A stretch of 64,000 nucleotides of DNA from positions 1 through 64,000 of the forward strand of contig NZ_JHBV01000015.1 of NCBI RefSeq assembly GCF_000724545.1. Direction: 5' to 3'. The notes below the pieces were generated by a model that had not been told where the DNA came from, ran no database searches, and saw nothing but the letters and a program-made list of their open reading frames with translations. A program made the position numbers and the translations under genes. This DNA is from Aureispira sp. CCB-QB1. Lineage in GTDB: Bacteria > Bacteroidota > Bacteroidia > Chitinophagales > Saprospiraceae. Positions within the stretch are counted from its first letter, which is position 1. Each line of letters opens with the position of its first letter. This document shows, one piece after another, positions 1-9,530 of the stretch.

Positions 1-1034
1 GAATAATAAAGCCTAAATCTGCTGATACAAGAGTTCGGTTTTGTCCAACGAATTGTATAACGACTGCAACCATATAAGGTATCACCTCCGTTTGATGCCG
101 TTACTCGTATCGGCGCTACTATGTTAAATGTTGCATCGCTAATGTCTAAGATTGTCGTATTTGCTACATTGCTTGCTCGAATTAAACATGTTGTCGAAAT
201 TTGAGTAGGAACTATCCAAGAATGACTGCCATCATTGCTCGTATTACTTGTGATTGTCGTCCATGACACACCATTATCTGTACTGTATTCCAAATATACA
301 TTTGAATAAAACGTTGCAGGATTCCAAGTTATAGTTCTAGTGCAGCCAGGAAACAAGTTTTCTCCCCCATTGGGACTCAAAAGTATCGGGTCATCTGGTG
401 TAATGGTAAAAGGCGCATCACTTTCATCCAACATACAAGTAGTCACATGGTCTCTGACACGAACTAAGCAATTGGAAGAAGGAATGTTGGGTACCGTCCA
501 GTTATAAGTCGCAGAACCTGTTGCATAATTTACTACAATGGTACTCCAAGTTGCTCCTCCATTTGTCGAATAGTACAAATCATAAGTATTGGATGTACCT
601 ATTGCATTCCAAGTAATGGTATGTACATCTCCTCCTTTTAGTGTCTCTCCCCCGTTCGGAGCCAACACTGTGACAGGCGTATTAATCGTAAAAAAAGCAT
701 CGCTTTGATCGACAATACCTCCACTCTGTGCATCCTTTACTCGAATTAAACAGGTGCTTGATTGTACAGGTGGTACCGTCCAAGTAAAAAGACCATTGGT
801 AGAAAGGTAATTCGTTGTTACAGAAGCCCAAATTGTTCCTCCATCTAAAGAATAATCAATATCGTAATAATCAGAGAGCGTTCCTGATGTATTCCAAGAT
901 ATTGTGTATTGCTGACAAGTGTGCAAAACCTCGCCGCCATTGGGGTCAACAATAGTGATGGTCTGTGCAGACGAGACCGTTGATAAGATGAAGCAGACTA
1001 TGAATATGCTCCAAAGTTTGTAAAATTGTAACAT
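1..1034 (-). CDS. Secreted repeat protein with Kre9/KNH-like Ig domains (C-terminus off window)
   Basis: An open frame runs on the minus strand from an ATG at 1034 to the window edge without a stop (344 complete codons), so the 3' end is missing. Residues 1-23 are a signal peptide ending in SSAQ. After it come about four repeats of roughly 95 residues, each with PNGGE near the start, then ITWN, YSTDGGxTW, a W-x-VP strand, CLIRVRD and a closing SDAxFxI. This pattern matches the Ser/Thr-rich Kre9/KNH-like beta-sandwich repeats common in secreted Bacteroidota proteins. The same module occurs once in the giant subtilase at the right edge. A T9SS sorting domain beyond the edge is likely but not visible. 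Substrate or partner is unknown. Confidence 0.85.
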   Translation of the reverse strand, partial: MLQFYKLWSIFIVCFILSTVSSAQTITIVDPNGGEVLHTCQQYTISWNTSGTLSDYYDIDYSLDGGTIWASVTTNYLSTNGLFTWTVPPVQSSTCLIRVKDAQSGGIVDQSDAFFTINTPVTVLAPNGGETLKGGDVHTITWNAIGTSNTYDLYYSTNGGATWSTIVVNYATGSATYNWTVPNIPSSNCLVRVRDHVTTCMLDESDAPFTITPDDPILLSPNGGENLFPGCTRTITWNPATFYSNVYLEYSTDNGVSWTTITSNTSNDGSHSWIVPTQISTTCLIRASNVANTTILDISDATFNIVAPIRVTASNGGDTLYGCSRYTIRWTKPNSCISRFRLYY

Positions 1035-1230
1035 TGTGTTTGTTTGTGGTAGGTAAAATAGGTTAAATTATACTTCTAATTTTTTGGGCACTTACGTTAA
1101 TAATCAACTACATTCATGAAATAAATGCCATCTAAGAGATGTATAGCCAACTAAGCAGAGTTAATCAGCAAAGTATTATTTACTAAGACTCAAAATTTTT
1201 TTAGAATTTATCTTCTGTCTATCTTTTGGG

Positions 1231-1238
1231 CAAAGATA
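1231..1238 (-). promoter_or_regulatory. Candidate -7 box for the 1..1034 gene
   Basis: Minus-strand TATCTTTG followed by C fits the Bacteroidota TAnnTTTG element exactly. It would start a transcript about 190 nt before the ATG at 1034. No TTG was found at the usual -33 distance, so this rests on the -7 box only. Confidence 0.4.
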
Positions 1239-1432
1239 GAGCATTTATTTCTAAAAATCCAGCCTAAATTTTAGATTTACACTAAATCTCTACTAAGCCT
1301 TCCTTTTCCTATCAACAACAATCAAAACCTGCTTTCAGAATTTTCTGCAACCGCTCTTTGGAAAGCAAGAAATTCTATTTTTTGAACAATTATTAGCTAC
1401 ACAAGCAAAAAACAAAGGTATTTTTTATTACA

Positions 1433-1460
1433 AAAACAAAAAAATGCATATTTTTGTTTT
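1433..1460. promoter_or_regulatory. 28-bp palindrome overlapping a -7-like box
   Basis: An AT-rich inverted repeat with one mismatch is centred on ATGCAT, with arms of AAAACAAAAA type. It overlaps TATTTTTG (1449-1456), a TAnnTTTG match on the plus strand about 135 nt before the ATG at 1589. It could be an operator, but low complexity lowers its weight. The rest of 1035-1588 shows no gene. Confidence 0.3.
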
Positions 1461-1588
1461 AATGTAATCGTTCAGAAAATTTTTAAAAATTACAATCTAG
1501 GTGTTGTGTCTACACACAACCTAACCCACAATTGGCAGTATGTTTCACTGCTTTATTCTTTTCGATACTAGCAATACATTATTATACT

Positions 1589-2734
1589 ATGGCAACATCT
1601 ATTTATCATACTAATCCTAAGAATGAACATGAGGTGCGTTCAAATATTGTCTTAAAGTATTTCTCAAAATGGTCAAAACAATTAGTTGCTACCATTAAAC
1701 AGGAAAACTTAGAAGAAAAATTTGCCTTTGTTGACTTTGCGGCAGGATGGGGTATTGATAACAATGATCCAACAACAACATCCATCGTTACTCAAGTCTT
1801 AACATTAGCCGTTAAAAATCGACTTACTAGAGAGATGTTATCAGTCATAATCAATGACAAACAAGAAGAAAAAATAGCCGCAATTACAGAATCCATTACA
1901 CAAATTAATCTGATTGAAACCTTCACGTTTCCTCCTTTTCTGAATTTTTCAGAGGTGGACGATAGCGTGTTAGGAAGCCTTTCTAGCATCAAAACACTTC
2001 CAACATTAGCCTTAATTGACTTGTGGAACTACGAAGGGGTGAACTGGAATTTAGTCCAAAACTTAGTGCAACATGGCAATGCGGATTGTTTGCTGTTGCT
2101 AGATTATCAAGCAATATATAAATCTATTCATAAAAAAAAGAAAGCGACTGCTCTACTCCAAATGTTTGGGCAAAGACAGGCAGATCAATTGCAAATAGCA
2201 TTCAAGGATAAACCTGCTCCCCACCAAAAAGAACGATTAATTTTGAATGCATTTGAACAATGCTTAGACACCATTACATCCTCAGATTGGATGTCTCCAC
2301 TTCGCTACAAGTTTTACAATACTAAAAACAAAACAAGCCACTTTTTATTTTTTCTTACTAAAAACAAGGACAACCATAGTCTCATGAGAGAAATATTTCG
2401 GATAGAGAGCCAAATTATAGAAGATGGTATTGGCAATTTGGAATTTAATCCCAACAACGGTCCTCAAAGAAAAATTACAAGCCAAACGCTTTTTGGTTCT
2501 ATGTTTAATCTAGAACAAGATTTATTACGCACCTACAAATCACAAACACTTCAAATTATTGATATTTATGAGAACCATCATTCAGGAAAAGCCTTGGTCA
2601 AAAAAAACTATATTGATGCCTTATTAAATTTGGAACGTAAAAATAAAATTACAGTAACTCGAAAACGTCAGCGAATGCGACCTCTAAATGATTCGGGGCT
2701 TAATGATAGTATTTTTGTCTCTTTTAACAAGTAG
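1589..2734 (+). CDS. TcmP-like (three-Cys-motif partner) protein
   Basis: A 381-residue protein if started at the ATG at 1589; an upstream TTG at 1532 is in frame but gives an unlikely leader. The layout resembles the TcmP family: an HE-containing N-terminus with KYFSKW, then FVDFAAGWG in place of the family's DGFAGxG, an IDLWNYEGVNWNLV segment where TcmP has DPFG...W, and a middle block (MSPLRYKFYN...HFLFFLTKN...LMREIFRIE) like the family's YyLiFaT...G...M. The C-terminal part is a helical tail. The family is described as a partner of a three-Cys-motif protein; no such partner gene lies nearby. The methyltransferase-like motifs are eroded, so activity is uncertain. Assignment is by motif reading only. 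Confidence 0.55.
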   Translation: MATSIYHTNPKNEHEVRSNIVLKYFSKWSKQLVATIKQENLEEKFAFVDFAAGWGIDNNDPTTTSIVTQVLTLAVKNRLTREMLSVIINDKQEEKIAAITESITQINLIETFTFPPFLNFSEVDDSVLGSLSSIKTLPTLALIDLWNYEGVNWNLVQNLVQHGNADCLLLLDYQAIYKSIHKKKKATALLQMFGQRQADQLQIAFKDKPAPHQKERLILNAFEQCLDTITSSDWMSPLRYKFYNTKNKTSHFLFFLTKNKDNHSLMREIFRIESQIIEDGIGNLEFNPNNGPQRKITSQTLFGSMFNLEQDLLRTYKSQTLQIIDIYENHHSGKALVKKNYIDALLNLERKNKITVTRKRQRMRPLNDSGLNDSIFVSFNK

Positions 2735-2870
2735 TTTTTTGTTAATCTACATGATTTCTATTTACCTTCGTGTTATTCTAAAACCTACCTGTTCACTCTA
2801 TTAATATGCTGTATCCATCAACTACCTAGTTTACATAGCTTTTCGGTTTTTAGTACTTCTTTTCAAATGG

Positions 2871-3683
2871 ATGCCATTTTGGTTTTTGTATCGATTGTCT
2901 GACGTGACTTATTGGATTGTGTACAAAATAATTGGTTATCGAAAAAAGGTTGTTCGGCAAAATTTAGCCAATGCCTTTCCACAAAAAACGACCGCTGAAC
3001 GCATTCTAATTGAGAAAAAGTTTTACCGTCATCTTTTTGACATACTCCTAGAAGGACTTAAAGGGTTTACACTTTCTATGGAGGAATTGCAAAAGCGGCA
3101 ACAATTTATGACGCCAGAATTGCCTCAACAAATCATTGACAAAGGCAAATCTGCTATTATTGTTGGAGGGCACTATGGCAACTGGGAATGGGGTGGAATG
3201 ATTGCCTCTACTCATACTAGTTCTGATGTTGTTATTCTCTACGCTCCTATTAAAAATTCTTATATTGATCAGTACGTCAAGGCTTCCCGTAGTTTGTACA
3301 ATACGTATTTTTGGTCTAGCCCCAAAGCTCCAAGAGCATTCAAAGCTTATCAAGATCAAGTCGCAACTTTTGTTTTGATTGCTGACCAATCTCCTAGCAA
3401 CCCTAAGCGAGCTCACTGGCTTTCTTTTTTAAATCAGGACACTCCCTTTTTAAAAGGACCAGCATCTTATGCTTTTAACTATGATATCCCTTTGCTTTTC
3501 ATAGATTTTGAACGAATCAAAAGAGGCTACTACACCATGACAATATCAGTCATTACAGAAACTCCTCGAAACTACACTCCTGAAGAATTAACGACTATGT
3601 ACGCCCAAAAATTAGAAGCTGCGATCATCAAATGTCCTGAATTATGGCTCTGGTCTCATAGAAGATGGAAACACAGTAGATAA
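2871..3683 (+). CDS. Lysophospholipid/lipid A acyltransferase (LpxL/HtrB family)
   Basis: 270 residues. The catalytic HxxxxE motif is seen as HYGNWE near residue 101, with the family's N-terminal YRKKVVRQNLANAFP and C-terminal WLWSHRRWK. These enzymes transfer acyl chains to lipid A or aminolipid precursors at the inner membrane. The start is ambiguous: in-frame codons from 2805 to 2870 encode a hydrophobic stretch (LVYIAFRFLVLLFKW) that looks like the membrane anchor usual in the family, but no ATG, GTG or TTG precedes it after the stop at 2802. The annotated ATG may therefore give a protein lacking part of its anchor, or a rare start (ATA/ATC) may be used. It follows the TcmP-like gene by 136 bp. 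Confidence 0.85.
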   Translation: MPFWFLYRLSDVTYWIVYKIIGYRKKVVRQNLANAFPQKTTAERILIEKKFYRHLFDILLEGLKGFTLSMEELQKRQQFMTPELPQQIIDKGKSAIIVGGHYGNWEWGGMIASTHTSSDVVILYAPIKNSYIDQYVKASRSLYNTYFWSSPKAPRAFKAYQDQVATFVLIADQSPSNPKRAHWLSFLNQDTPFLKGPASYAFNYDIPLLFIDFERIKRGYYTMTISVITETPRNYTPEELTTMYAQKLEAAIIKCPELWLWSHRRWKHSR

Positions 3684-3688
3684 CAAAA

Positions 3689-3713
3689 CAGCTTTCTCTA
3701 GAAGAAAAAGCTG
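3689..3713. terminator. Hairpin after the acyltransferase gene
   Basis: CAGCTTTCTCT pairs with AGAAGAAAAAGCTG with one mismatch, starting 6 nt after the stop at 3683. There is no immediate long T run on the plus strand, so termination is plausible but not certain. It lies between convergent genes. Confidence 0.45.
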
Positions 3714-3745
3714 CTGGTTATCTCATGGATTTTTATTTTTCCTAC

Positions 3746-5365
3746 CTACTTAACAAATTTTCGAGTTATTACTTGTCCTTCCTTATTCAACAATCGAACA
3801 AAATAAATCCCTGTTTGTAGGTTTCTACCATCTATTGAGTGACTTGTTTCATTTATATCCTCTTGATACAATATTTGTCCACTTACATTGATGATTTGCA
3901 CTTGACCATTCCACCTTTCTTCTAACTCAATATTAACGACATCTTGTACTGGATTGGGATATATTTTACAAGCAATAGAAGTTTTGGGAATTGTATGACT
4001 AGTTGAAAGTGGATACAAGGTTGTGATTTCTGCAGCACTTAATCCTCTACAATAAAAACGGACATCATCCAAACGACCACTTAATTCACGGTAAATTATT
4101 GGACCAGGATTGTAAATAGAACCTAATGTCCAAAAACTAGGAAAATTCATATTCGTATTACTTATTGCATCAGTTCCTACCAAAACATTGTCAACATACA
4201 ATTTGAGTGTGTCATTAGCTCTAACAGCTACAACATGATGCCATTCACTGGTTGTTTGCGCAGAAGAATTTACAGTAGCAATGGATGTTGAGGAGGTGCG
4301 CAAAACGCAAACAAATTCTCCCGATCCATTCACTCCCATATCAACCCCACCTTGTTCTGCGCCTGTTGCTGTATGTCTTGAGGTAACAAAGTATTGAAAA
4401 TTTTGAGAGGTATTGAATGAATCAACATTGACCCAATAAGAAATGCTAAAATCATTGTTTGGGTTAATTATTGGATGTGGGATATAAGTCGCTTGATCTG
4501 ACCCTACACCTGCTACTTTCAGAGCATTGTTTGAATTTCCATATCTATCATTCCCAAACGTTGCCCCATCCAAAACAGCATCTCGATTGCCCTTCTGATC
4601 CTCAACACTATTGTTATCAAAAGTATATTGAGCTACTAAACAACTTGTTGTATCAATTTGGTAATACAAATCAGAGATAGCAGTAGCCGATAATGTATCT
4701 CGATAAATGCTCACATCATCTATTTTTCCTTTAAAATGATTGTTAGAAACTATATTACCTCCAATTTCGAATGGTCGACCAGACACTTCCAACACCTGTT
4801 CATTTGAATTGCTATAACTTGTTGTTGAAATTAAAACATTGTCAAAATACATTTTTAATACTTGATCAACTGCATTATGAACCACTGCTAAGTGATGCCA
4901 GCCTACTGTTAAATTAGGCGAAGACAAAATTCTAGAAACAGGCATAATGTCTCCTTTGTGCAAAAATTTAATTGTATTTCCATTTCCTCCAAATTGTATA
5001 TCTGATGTAACAGATAGATTGTATTGATTATATGGACTATTCGGATTTCTTTTAACTAAAATAGTCCCAATATTTTGTCCTAAGGTATCCTCTATGTACA
5101 CCCAAGTAGACAGGGTGTAACTGCCATTGAATCTAAATTCTGACGAATCTCCAAAATCAATATAATCGTCTATACCATCAAATTGATAGGCAGCATTGGG
5201 ATTACCAAAACGATCTTCGGTCAGGACAGCCCCATAGACCGTACCATCATTATTTCCTATATTGTCATTGGCATTGCCTGTAAAGGAGTACGAAGAAGTT
5301 GCTGTTTGTGCAAACGCAAGAATAGACATGACTACAAAATAGGTTGTTAGGAACGCTTTTTTCAT
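3746..5365 (-). CDS. Secreted protein with two LamG domains and T9SS sorting tail
   Basis: 539 residues. A signal peptide covers residues 1-20 (ends LAFAQ). Two concanavalin A-like/LamG domains span roughly 25-235 and 242-455. Each has the typical YxFDGxDDYI or equivalent start, a middle SxWxxI strand, WHHLAVV or WHHVVAV, LKMYFDN or LKLYVDN, and a closing GKIDDVSIY or GRLDDVRFY. Residues about 463-539 form a type A sorting domain (KIYPNPVQDVVNIE ... GIYFVRLL...). Such proteins are exported through T9SS and bind carbohydrate or other ligands at the surface. No catalytic domain is present, so it is probably an adhesin or binding protein. Confidence 0.9.
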   Translation of the reverse strand: MKKAFLTTYFVVMSILAFAQTATSSYSFTGNANDNIGNNDGTVYGAVLTEDRFGNPNAAYQFDGIDDYIDFGDSSEFRFNGSYTLSTWVYIEDTLGQNIGTILVKRNPNSPYNQYNLSVTSDIQFGGNGNTIKFLHKGDIMPVSRILSSPNLTVGWHHLAVVHNAVDQVLKMYFDNVLISTTSYSNSNEQVLEVSGRPFEIGGNIVSNNHFKGKIDDVSIYRDTLSATAISDLYYQIDTTSCLVAQYTFDNNSVEDQKGNRDAVLDGATFGNDRYGNSNNALKVAGVGSDQATYIPHPIINPNNDFSISYWVNVDSFNTSQNFQYFVTSRHTATGAEQGGVDMGVNGSGEFVCVLRTSSTSIATVNSSAQTTSEWHHVVAVRANDTLKLYVDNVLVGTDAISNTNMNFPSFWTLGSIYNPGPIIYRELSGRLDDVRFYCRGLSAAEITTLYPLSTSHTIPKTSIACKIYPNPVQDVVNIELEERWNGQVQIINVSGQILYQEDINETSHSIDGRNLQTGIYFVRLLNKEGQVITRKFVK

Positions 5366-5470
5366 GTAAATTTAATTTTGAACTCTAAATAAGTTACTAC
5401 ATGGTAGTTATTATTCTTTTCTGTAGAGCTTTGTGTTAATTAATCATTGTTAGTTGAGTGGATTCTTTTA

Positions 5471-5478
5471 CAAATTTA
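5471..5478 (-). promoter_or_regulatory. Candidate -7 box for the LamG gene
   Basis: Minus-strand TAAATTTG fits TAnnTTTG about 105 nt before the ATG at 5365. No TTG is at a proper -33 spacing. Confidence 0.25.
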
Positions 5479-5602
5479 AGGCATCCTACTTAAGATTAAT
5501 TTGTCAATTGCTGAATTGTAAATTTCAACTTCTGAATTGCACTCTTTTTAAGTTAAATGGGAAAAACTAATCTTTAAAATAAAAAAAAAGAGGCCTTTTT
5601 AT

Positions 5603-5610
5603 TATTTTTG
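5603..5610 (+). promoter_or_regulatory. Candidate -7 box for the LytTR regulator
   Basis: TATTTTTG fits TAnnTTTG and would place transcription start near 5616. That lies downstream of the possible TTG start at 5608 and upstream of the ATG at 5644, so it supports the ATG. The -33 region is not convincing. Confidence 0.35.
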
Positions 5611-5643
5611 ATTTCCCAACCAAATCATTCATCAACCCACATT

Positions 5644-6396
5644 ATGAAAGCAGTCATTATTGACGATGAGTCAAAAGCAAGACATCTCTTATCGACCATT
5701 CTAACAGATTATTGCCCTCAAATTACACATATTGAAGAAGCCGCCAGCTTGATGGACGGCGTCCAACTGATTAGAACCTCTAAACCAAACCTTGTTTTTT
5801 TAGATATCGAAATGCCTGACTATTTAGGAATCGAAATTGGAGATTTTTTAGACGCTCATGAAATGACGTTTCATCTAATTTTCACAACAGCTTATAGCGA
5901 ATATGCCATTAAGGCATTTGAGGTTAATGCCGTAGACTATTTGTTAAAACCCATTCGCCCCAAACAGATTAAAAATGCTTTAAATAAAATAGAACAAAGA
6001 TCTCAATACAATACTATTGCCCAACAACTAACTACTTTGAAAGAGTCCATCCAAGACAATGCTTTCAAAAAAATTGCCGTTCCTGTCTCTTCTGGAATTT
6101 TGTTTGTAGACATCGAGGATATTATTTGTATGGAAGCTGATGGCATGTATACAAAATTGCATACTAATTCTAGTGGCACTCAAATTATCTCCAAACCTTT
6201 AAAGTATTTTGTAGAAATGTTGAGCCACAACGAGCATTTTTATCGAACACATCGTTCCTTTTTAATCAACATTCGCTTTGTACGACAATACATCAAAAAA
6301 GATGGTCATAGCATTTTGTTAGAAAAAAATATAGAAACACCACTTTCTAGAGATAAAAAAGAACCTTTTTTGGAGATCATCAATCGAATGACTTAA
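5644..6396 (+). CDS. LytTR-family response regulator
   Basis: 250 residues from the ATG at 5644. The N-terminal receiver domain has the acidic pair DDE at the start, the phospho-acceptor D54 in FLDIEMPD and the conserved lysine K102 in LLKPI. A LytTR DNA-binding domain (about 145-250) carries the FVDIEDIICMEADGMYTKLHT and HRSFLINIRFV signatures. It is the obvious partner of the sensor kinase at 6450-9530, which lies convergently with stop codons 53 bp apart. LytTR regulators bind direct repeats upstream of target promoters; the target here is unknown. Confidence 0.93.
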   Translation: MKAVIIDDESKARHLLSTILTDYCPQITHIEEAASLMDGVQLIRTSKPNLVFLDIEMPDYLGIEIGDFLDAHEMTFHLIFTTAYSEYAIKAFEVNAVDYLLKPIRPKQIKNALNKIEQRSQYNTIAQQLTTLKESIQDNAFKKIAVPVSSGILFVDIEDIICMEADGMYTKLHTNSSGTQIISKPLKYFVEMLSHNEHFYRTHRSFLINIRFVRQYIKKDGHSILLEKNIETPLSRDKKEPFLEIINRMT

Positions 6397-6449
6397 GTTT
6401 GAACTCTAACCACATTGTTGTAATATTTCATTGTGTACCAACAAATCAA

Positions 6450-9400
6450 CTACATTTTTATAGGAATACTTATCCGAACTTCTGTTCCTAGTGGCTCTCC
6501 ATTATCATCAACCAAATCAATAATTTTAGCTTTGATAGAGTTGGGTTGCCCATAATTCAGCAGTTCTAACCTAGAGTTATTGGCGACCGTAGCAAAAGAT
6601 TTGTGCCGATTCATTCTTTGCTTGGTATACCGAGCCGCCGCAGCTCGACCAATGCCATTGTCTCGAATAATAGCTAAAATAGAGTTGGTGCTACCTTGCT
6701 CAAAAACTATTTCAAGTTGCTTAGCGCCCTTCTTTCGAAATAAACCATGCTTAATAGCATTCTCAACATAAGGCTGTACCAGCATCGTTGGAATTTCGAT
6801 GTTATAACTATCTATAGTGTCAGCAAACCTGATGGAGTAACTAAAATCTTCCTCCATCCTAACAGCTTCCAGTTCTAGGTAAAGTTGAAGAGAATCAACT
6901 TCTTCTTTTAGAGAGAGTTGCCCTTCTTGGCTATGATTTAGATATAGACGCATCAAATCAGAGAACATTCCCAAATAATCACTTGCCAACTCACGTTCAT
7001 TTCGAATAATGTAGTCCTGAATGGAATTTAAAGCATTGAACATAAAATGTGGATTCAACTGTGCTTTTAGTGCTTTTAGTTCAGAAATTCGAATGTCCCT
7101 TTCCAAACGAGAACGCTCTAGTTTTTCCTTATTTTGAGCTTTTATTTTATTAATCTGAATTTTATAAATCCAACTAATGATCGCAATCACTAAAAGTATT
7201 ATAACAGCAATAAACCACCCTTTCATATAAAGTGGTGTTCTAATGTGAAAGAGGACATTAATTGGTTTGGAACGTGTCCCATCTGCTTTCACAAAAACGG
7301 CTTGAAAAGTGTAGTTCCCAGGGTTTAGATCAGGATAATTCACTCTATTGCCCGCACTAGAGACATTATTCCAGCCTTTTTCCACGCCTAGCAAGCGGTA
7401 TTCGTACCGAAAATCATTTTGGCTTCGGAAAGAAATTCCTCTAAATTGCAGTTTGAGTGTATTTTGATCATAAGGCAAGTCATAATGATTGTTGAGTGGA
7501 TAAATAGAGTCGTTGATCATAATTTGAGTCATCTTCAGAACCGTTTGTTTGCCCCTTGCTTTTAAATTGACAGGCATTGAAACCAACCCTTTTCTAGTCG
7601 CTATATAGATCGTATCTTTGACAAAAGCGATATCCAGTACGTTCCAAGAAGGCAAATTATTTCCTTTGTCCCAAATTTTAAGCGAATCAGACACTAGATT
7701 ATACTGAAGAATACCACTCTCGCTTACAACCCATAAAATACTATCTTTAATTTTTAGCTTTTGTATTTCATTGTAAGTCTCTATTCCGTCAATTTTTACA
7801 TGTTTAATAACTTTCTTATTTTGAACACAATACATACCATCTTTTAGAGTTCCTACCCAGAAAGTAGTATCATTCAAGGCTTCCATGTAAGTTGCTATAA
7901 TATCCTTTCCATTGTTATCTTTGACATCATACTGAATCCCATTCTCATAATACCTTAACCCTGTTGTAGTCCCTACCCAAATTGTATACTCAGGATGCCC
8001 CTGAAACAAGGTAGAATAGGTTCGTGTAGAACCTTTTGTTAGATAATAATGATTGTATTTTGATTGTTTTCGAGTTTTATATTTTTGCCACGTTTCTGTA
8101 TTTTTCCAACTTAAAGGCAAGTGAACACTTCCTAAATTATTGGTATCGGCAGCATATAAAATCGCACCATGCCCCATTGCAACAATTACATTCCCCAAGG
8201 GATCAAAAGTCATGTCATATACGGCCGATCCTGCAAATTTTGTTGATTTAAATTCTTGTTTCGAAGGGTTAAAAATATGAGTTGCCAGTTCTGCGGCTAT
8301 CCAATACTCATTTTTTTTATCGTTGTAAATAATAAACTGAATTCTCTTGTTAATTGGAAACGAATAATTGAACAAAATTTTACTGCGAATAGGATCCCAA
8401 TAAACAATACTTCCATCGTCGTAGCCTAACAATAAATTTCCGTGATGATCCGCCTCAATTTGATAAATTGTTTTTTCCTCCGATAGCTTACTATAAATCC
8501 GCAATCCCAATTGAGGGACAAAAAACAAACCTTTTTCTAATGATCCAATCCAAAGATTTCCTTCTTGGTCAAAAAAAGAATCGCTTAGTATTTTCCCCTT
8601 AAAAAAGTGCTGTACAGTATTCGTTAATATATTCCAAATAAACAACCCTTCCGAAGTAGCCAAATAGAGCGTATGTTCATCAACAATTTTTATTTTATTG
8701 ATAATCAAGTTCATTCCATATTGCTCTAAGAGAGGTGGAAAATGAATGGCTTTCACAGCTTTACCTTCTACAGCATAAACAAACGGAATTTTTACTCCAT
8801 CTTTTAGAAATGATCCGTTGGAACTAGTCCAGTTTTTATCCATATATTTATTGACATAAATCAGTTCTAAAGTCTCGTTTTTCACAAAAGAAAACTTAGG
8901 ATACCTTCTAGGAGTTGTTGTACTTGCTGACACATAAAAACATTCTGGACATTCAAAAGGTATTGTTTGTTCTTTTTCTTTGTAATAAGGACCTTTTAAT
9001 CCATGCAAAAAAATCTTTTCATGATTGTTCAAAAAGTAATAAATCCCCTCCGATTTTTTCAACGTTCTTTTTTTAATATCATACAGCCAAGTTTCTGATT
9101 TAGATTCAATTTTTAATACGTCTTCTTCCAAAACCAAATCTTGAATGACTCTACCACCTCTTTTTTGTTCCCATATATCTAATAAGTGAAGTTTTTCTTG
9201 TTGAATATAGTAAATTTGTCCAGCAAAATTATGACACCAAATAGTTTGGTTGGAGTCCTCATAAATCGCTGTAATAGACCTATTTCTTGCCTCTGGCACT
9301 TTATACTTTTTAAACGCAACTCCATCAAAACTAACCAAACCTTTATCACATCCTACCCAAAGCAGACCATTGCTTGCTTCTTTGATCCAGTACACTTCAT

Positions 9401-9530
9401 CTGATGGGAGACCATCTTCAAAAGTATAGTTAAACGTGTACATAGATTGGCCTTCAAGAGCTGACGATAAAGTAGTACAAGCCCCCCATAAAATGAGCAT
9501 GCATACTCTATAACAAATTATTGATTTCAT
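6450..9530 (-). CDS. Hybrid-architecture sensor histidine kinase (Reg_prop, Y_Y_Y, His_kinase)
   Basis: 1026 residues. A signal peptide is followed by a periplasmic beta-propeller of two-component-regulator (Reg_prop) repeats, seen as GLLWVGCDKGL, GNLWIGSLEKGL, YTIWVGTTTGLRY and similar. A Y_Y_Y domain spans about 700-765 and a transmembrane helix about 772-790. The cytoplasmic kinase is of the LytS/YpdA type: LKAQLNPHFMFNALNSIQ with phospho-acceptor H828, then a HATPase with PYVENAIKHG and DNGIGR. The enzyme should sense a ligand in the periplasm and phosphorylate the LytTR regulator encoded convergently at 5644. There is no receiver or AraC domain fused, unlike many Bacteroides hybrid systems. 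Confidence 0.92.
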   Translation of the reverse strand: MKSIICYRVCMLILWGACTTLSSALEGQSMYTFNYTFEDGLPSDEVYWIKEASNGLLWVGCDKGLVSFDGVAFKKYKVPEARNRSITAIYEDSNQTIWCHNFAGQIYYIQQEKLHLLDIWEQKRGGRVIQDLVLEEDVLKIESKSETWLYDIKKRTLKKSEGIYYFLNNHEKIFLHGLKGPYYKEKEQTIPFECPECFYVSASTTTPRRYPKFSFVKNETLELIYVNKYMDKNWTSSNGSFLKDGVKIPFVYAVEGKAVKAIHFPPLLEQYGMNLIINKIKIVDEHTLYLATSEGLFIWNILTNTVQHFFKGKILSDSFFDQEGNLWIGSLEKGLFFVPQLGLRIYSKLSEEKTIYQIEADHHGNLLLGYDDGSIVYWDPIRSKILFNYSFPINKRIQFIIYNDKKNEYWIAAELATHIFNPSKQEFKSTKFAGSAVYDMTFDPLGNVIVAMGHGAILYAADTNNLGSVHLPLSWKNTETWQKYKTRKQSKYNHYYLTKGSTRTYSTLFQGHPEYTIWVGTTTGLRYYENGIQYDVKDNNGKDIIATYMEALNDTTFWVGTLKDGMYCVQNKKVIKHVKIDGIETYNEIQKLKIKDSILWVVSESGILQYNLVSDSLKIWDKGNNLPSWNVLDIAFVKDTIYIATRKGLVSMPVNLKARGKQTVLKMTQIMINDSIYPLNNHYDLPYDQNTLKLQFRGISFRSQNDFRYEYRLLGVEKGWNNVSSAGNRVNYPDLNPGNYTFQAVFVKADGTRSKPINVLFHIRTPLYMKGWFIAVIILLVIAIISWIYKIQINKIKAQNKEKLERSRLERDIRISELKALKAQLNPHFMFNALNSIQDYIIRNERELASDYLGMFSDLMRLYLNHSQEGQLSLKEEVDSLQLYLELEAVRMEEDFSYSIRFADTIDSYNIEIPTMLVQPYVENAIKHGLFRKKGAKQLEIVFEQGSTNSILAIIRDNGIGRAAAARYTKQRMNRHKSFATVANNSRLELLNYGQPNSIKAKIIDLVDDNGEPLGTEVRISIPIKM

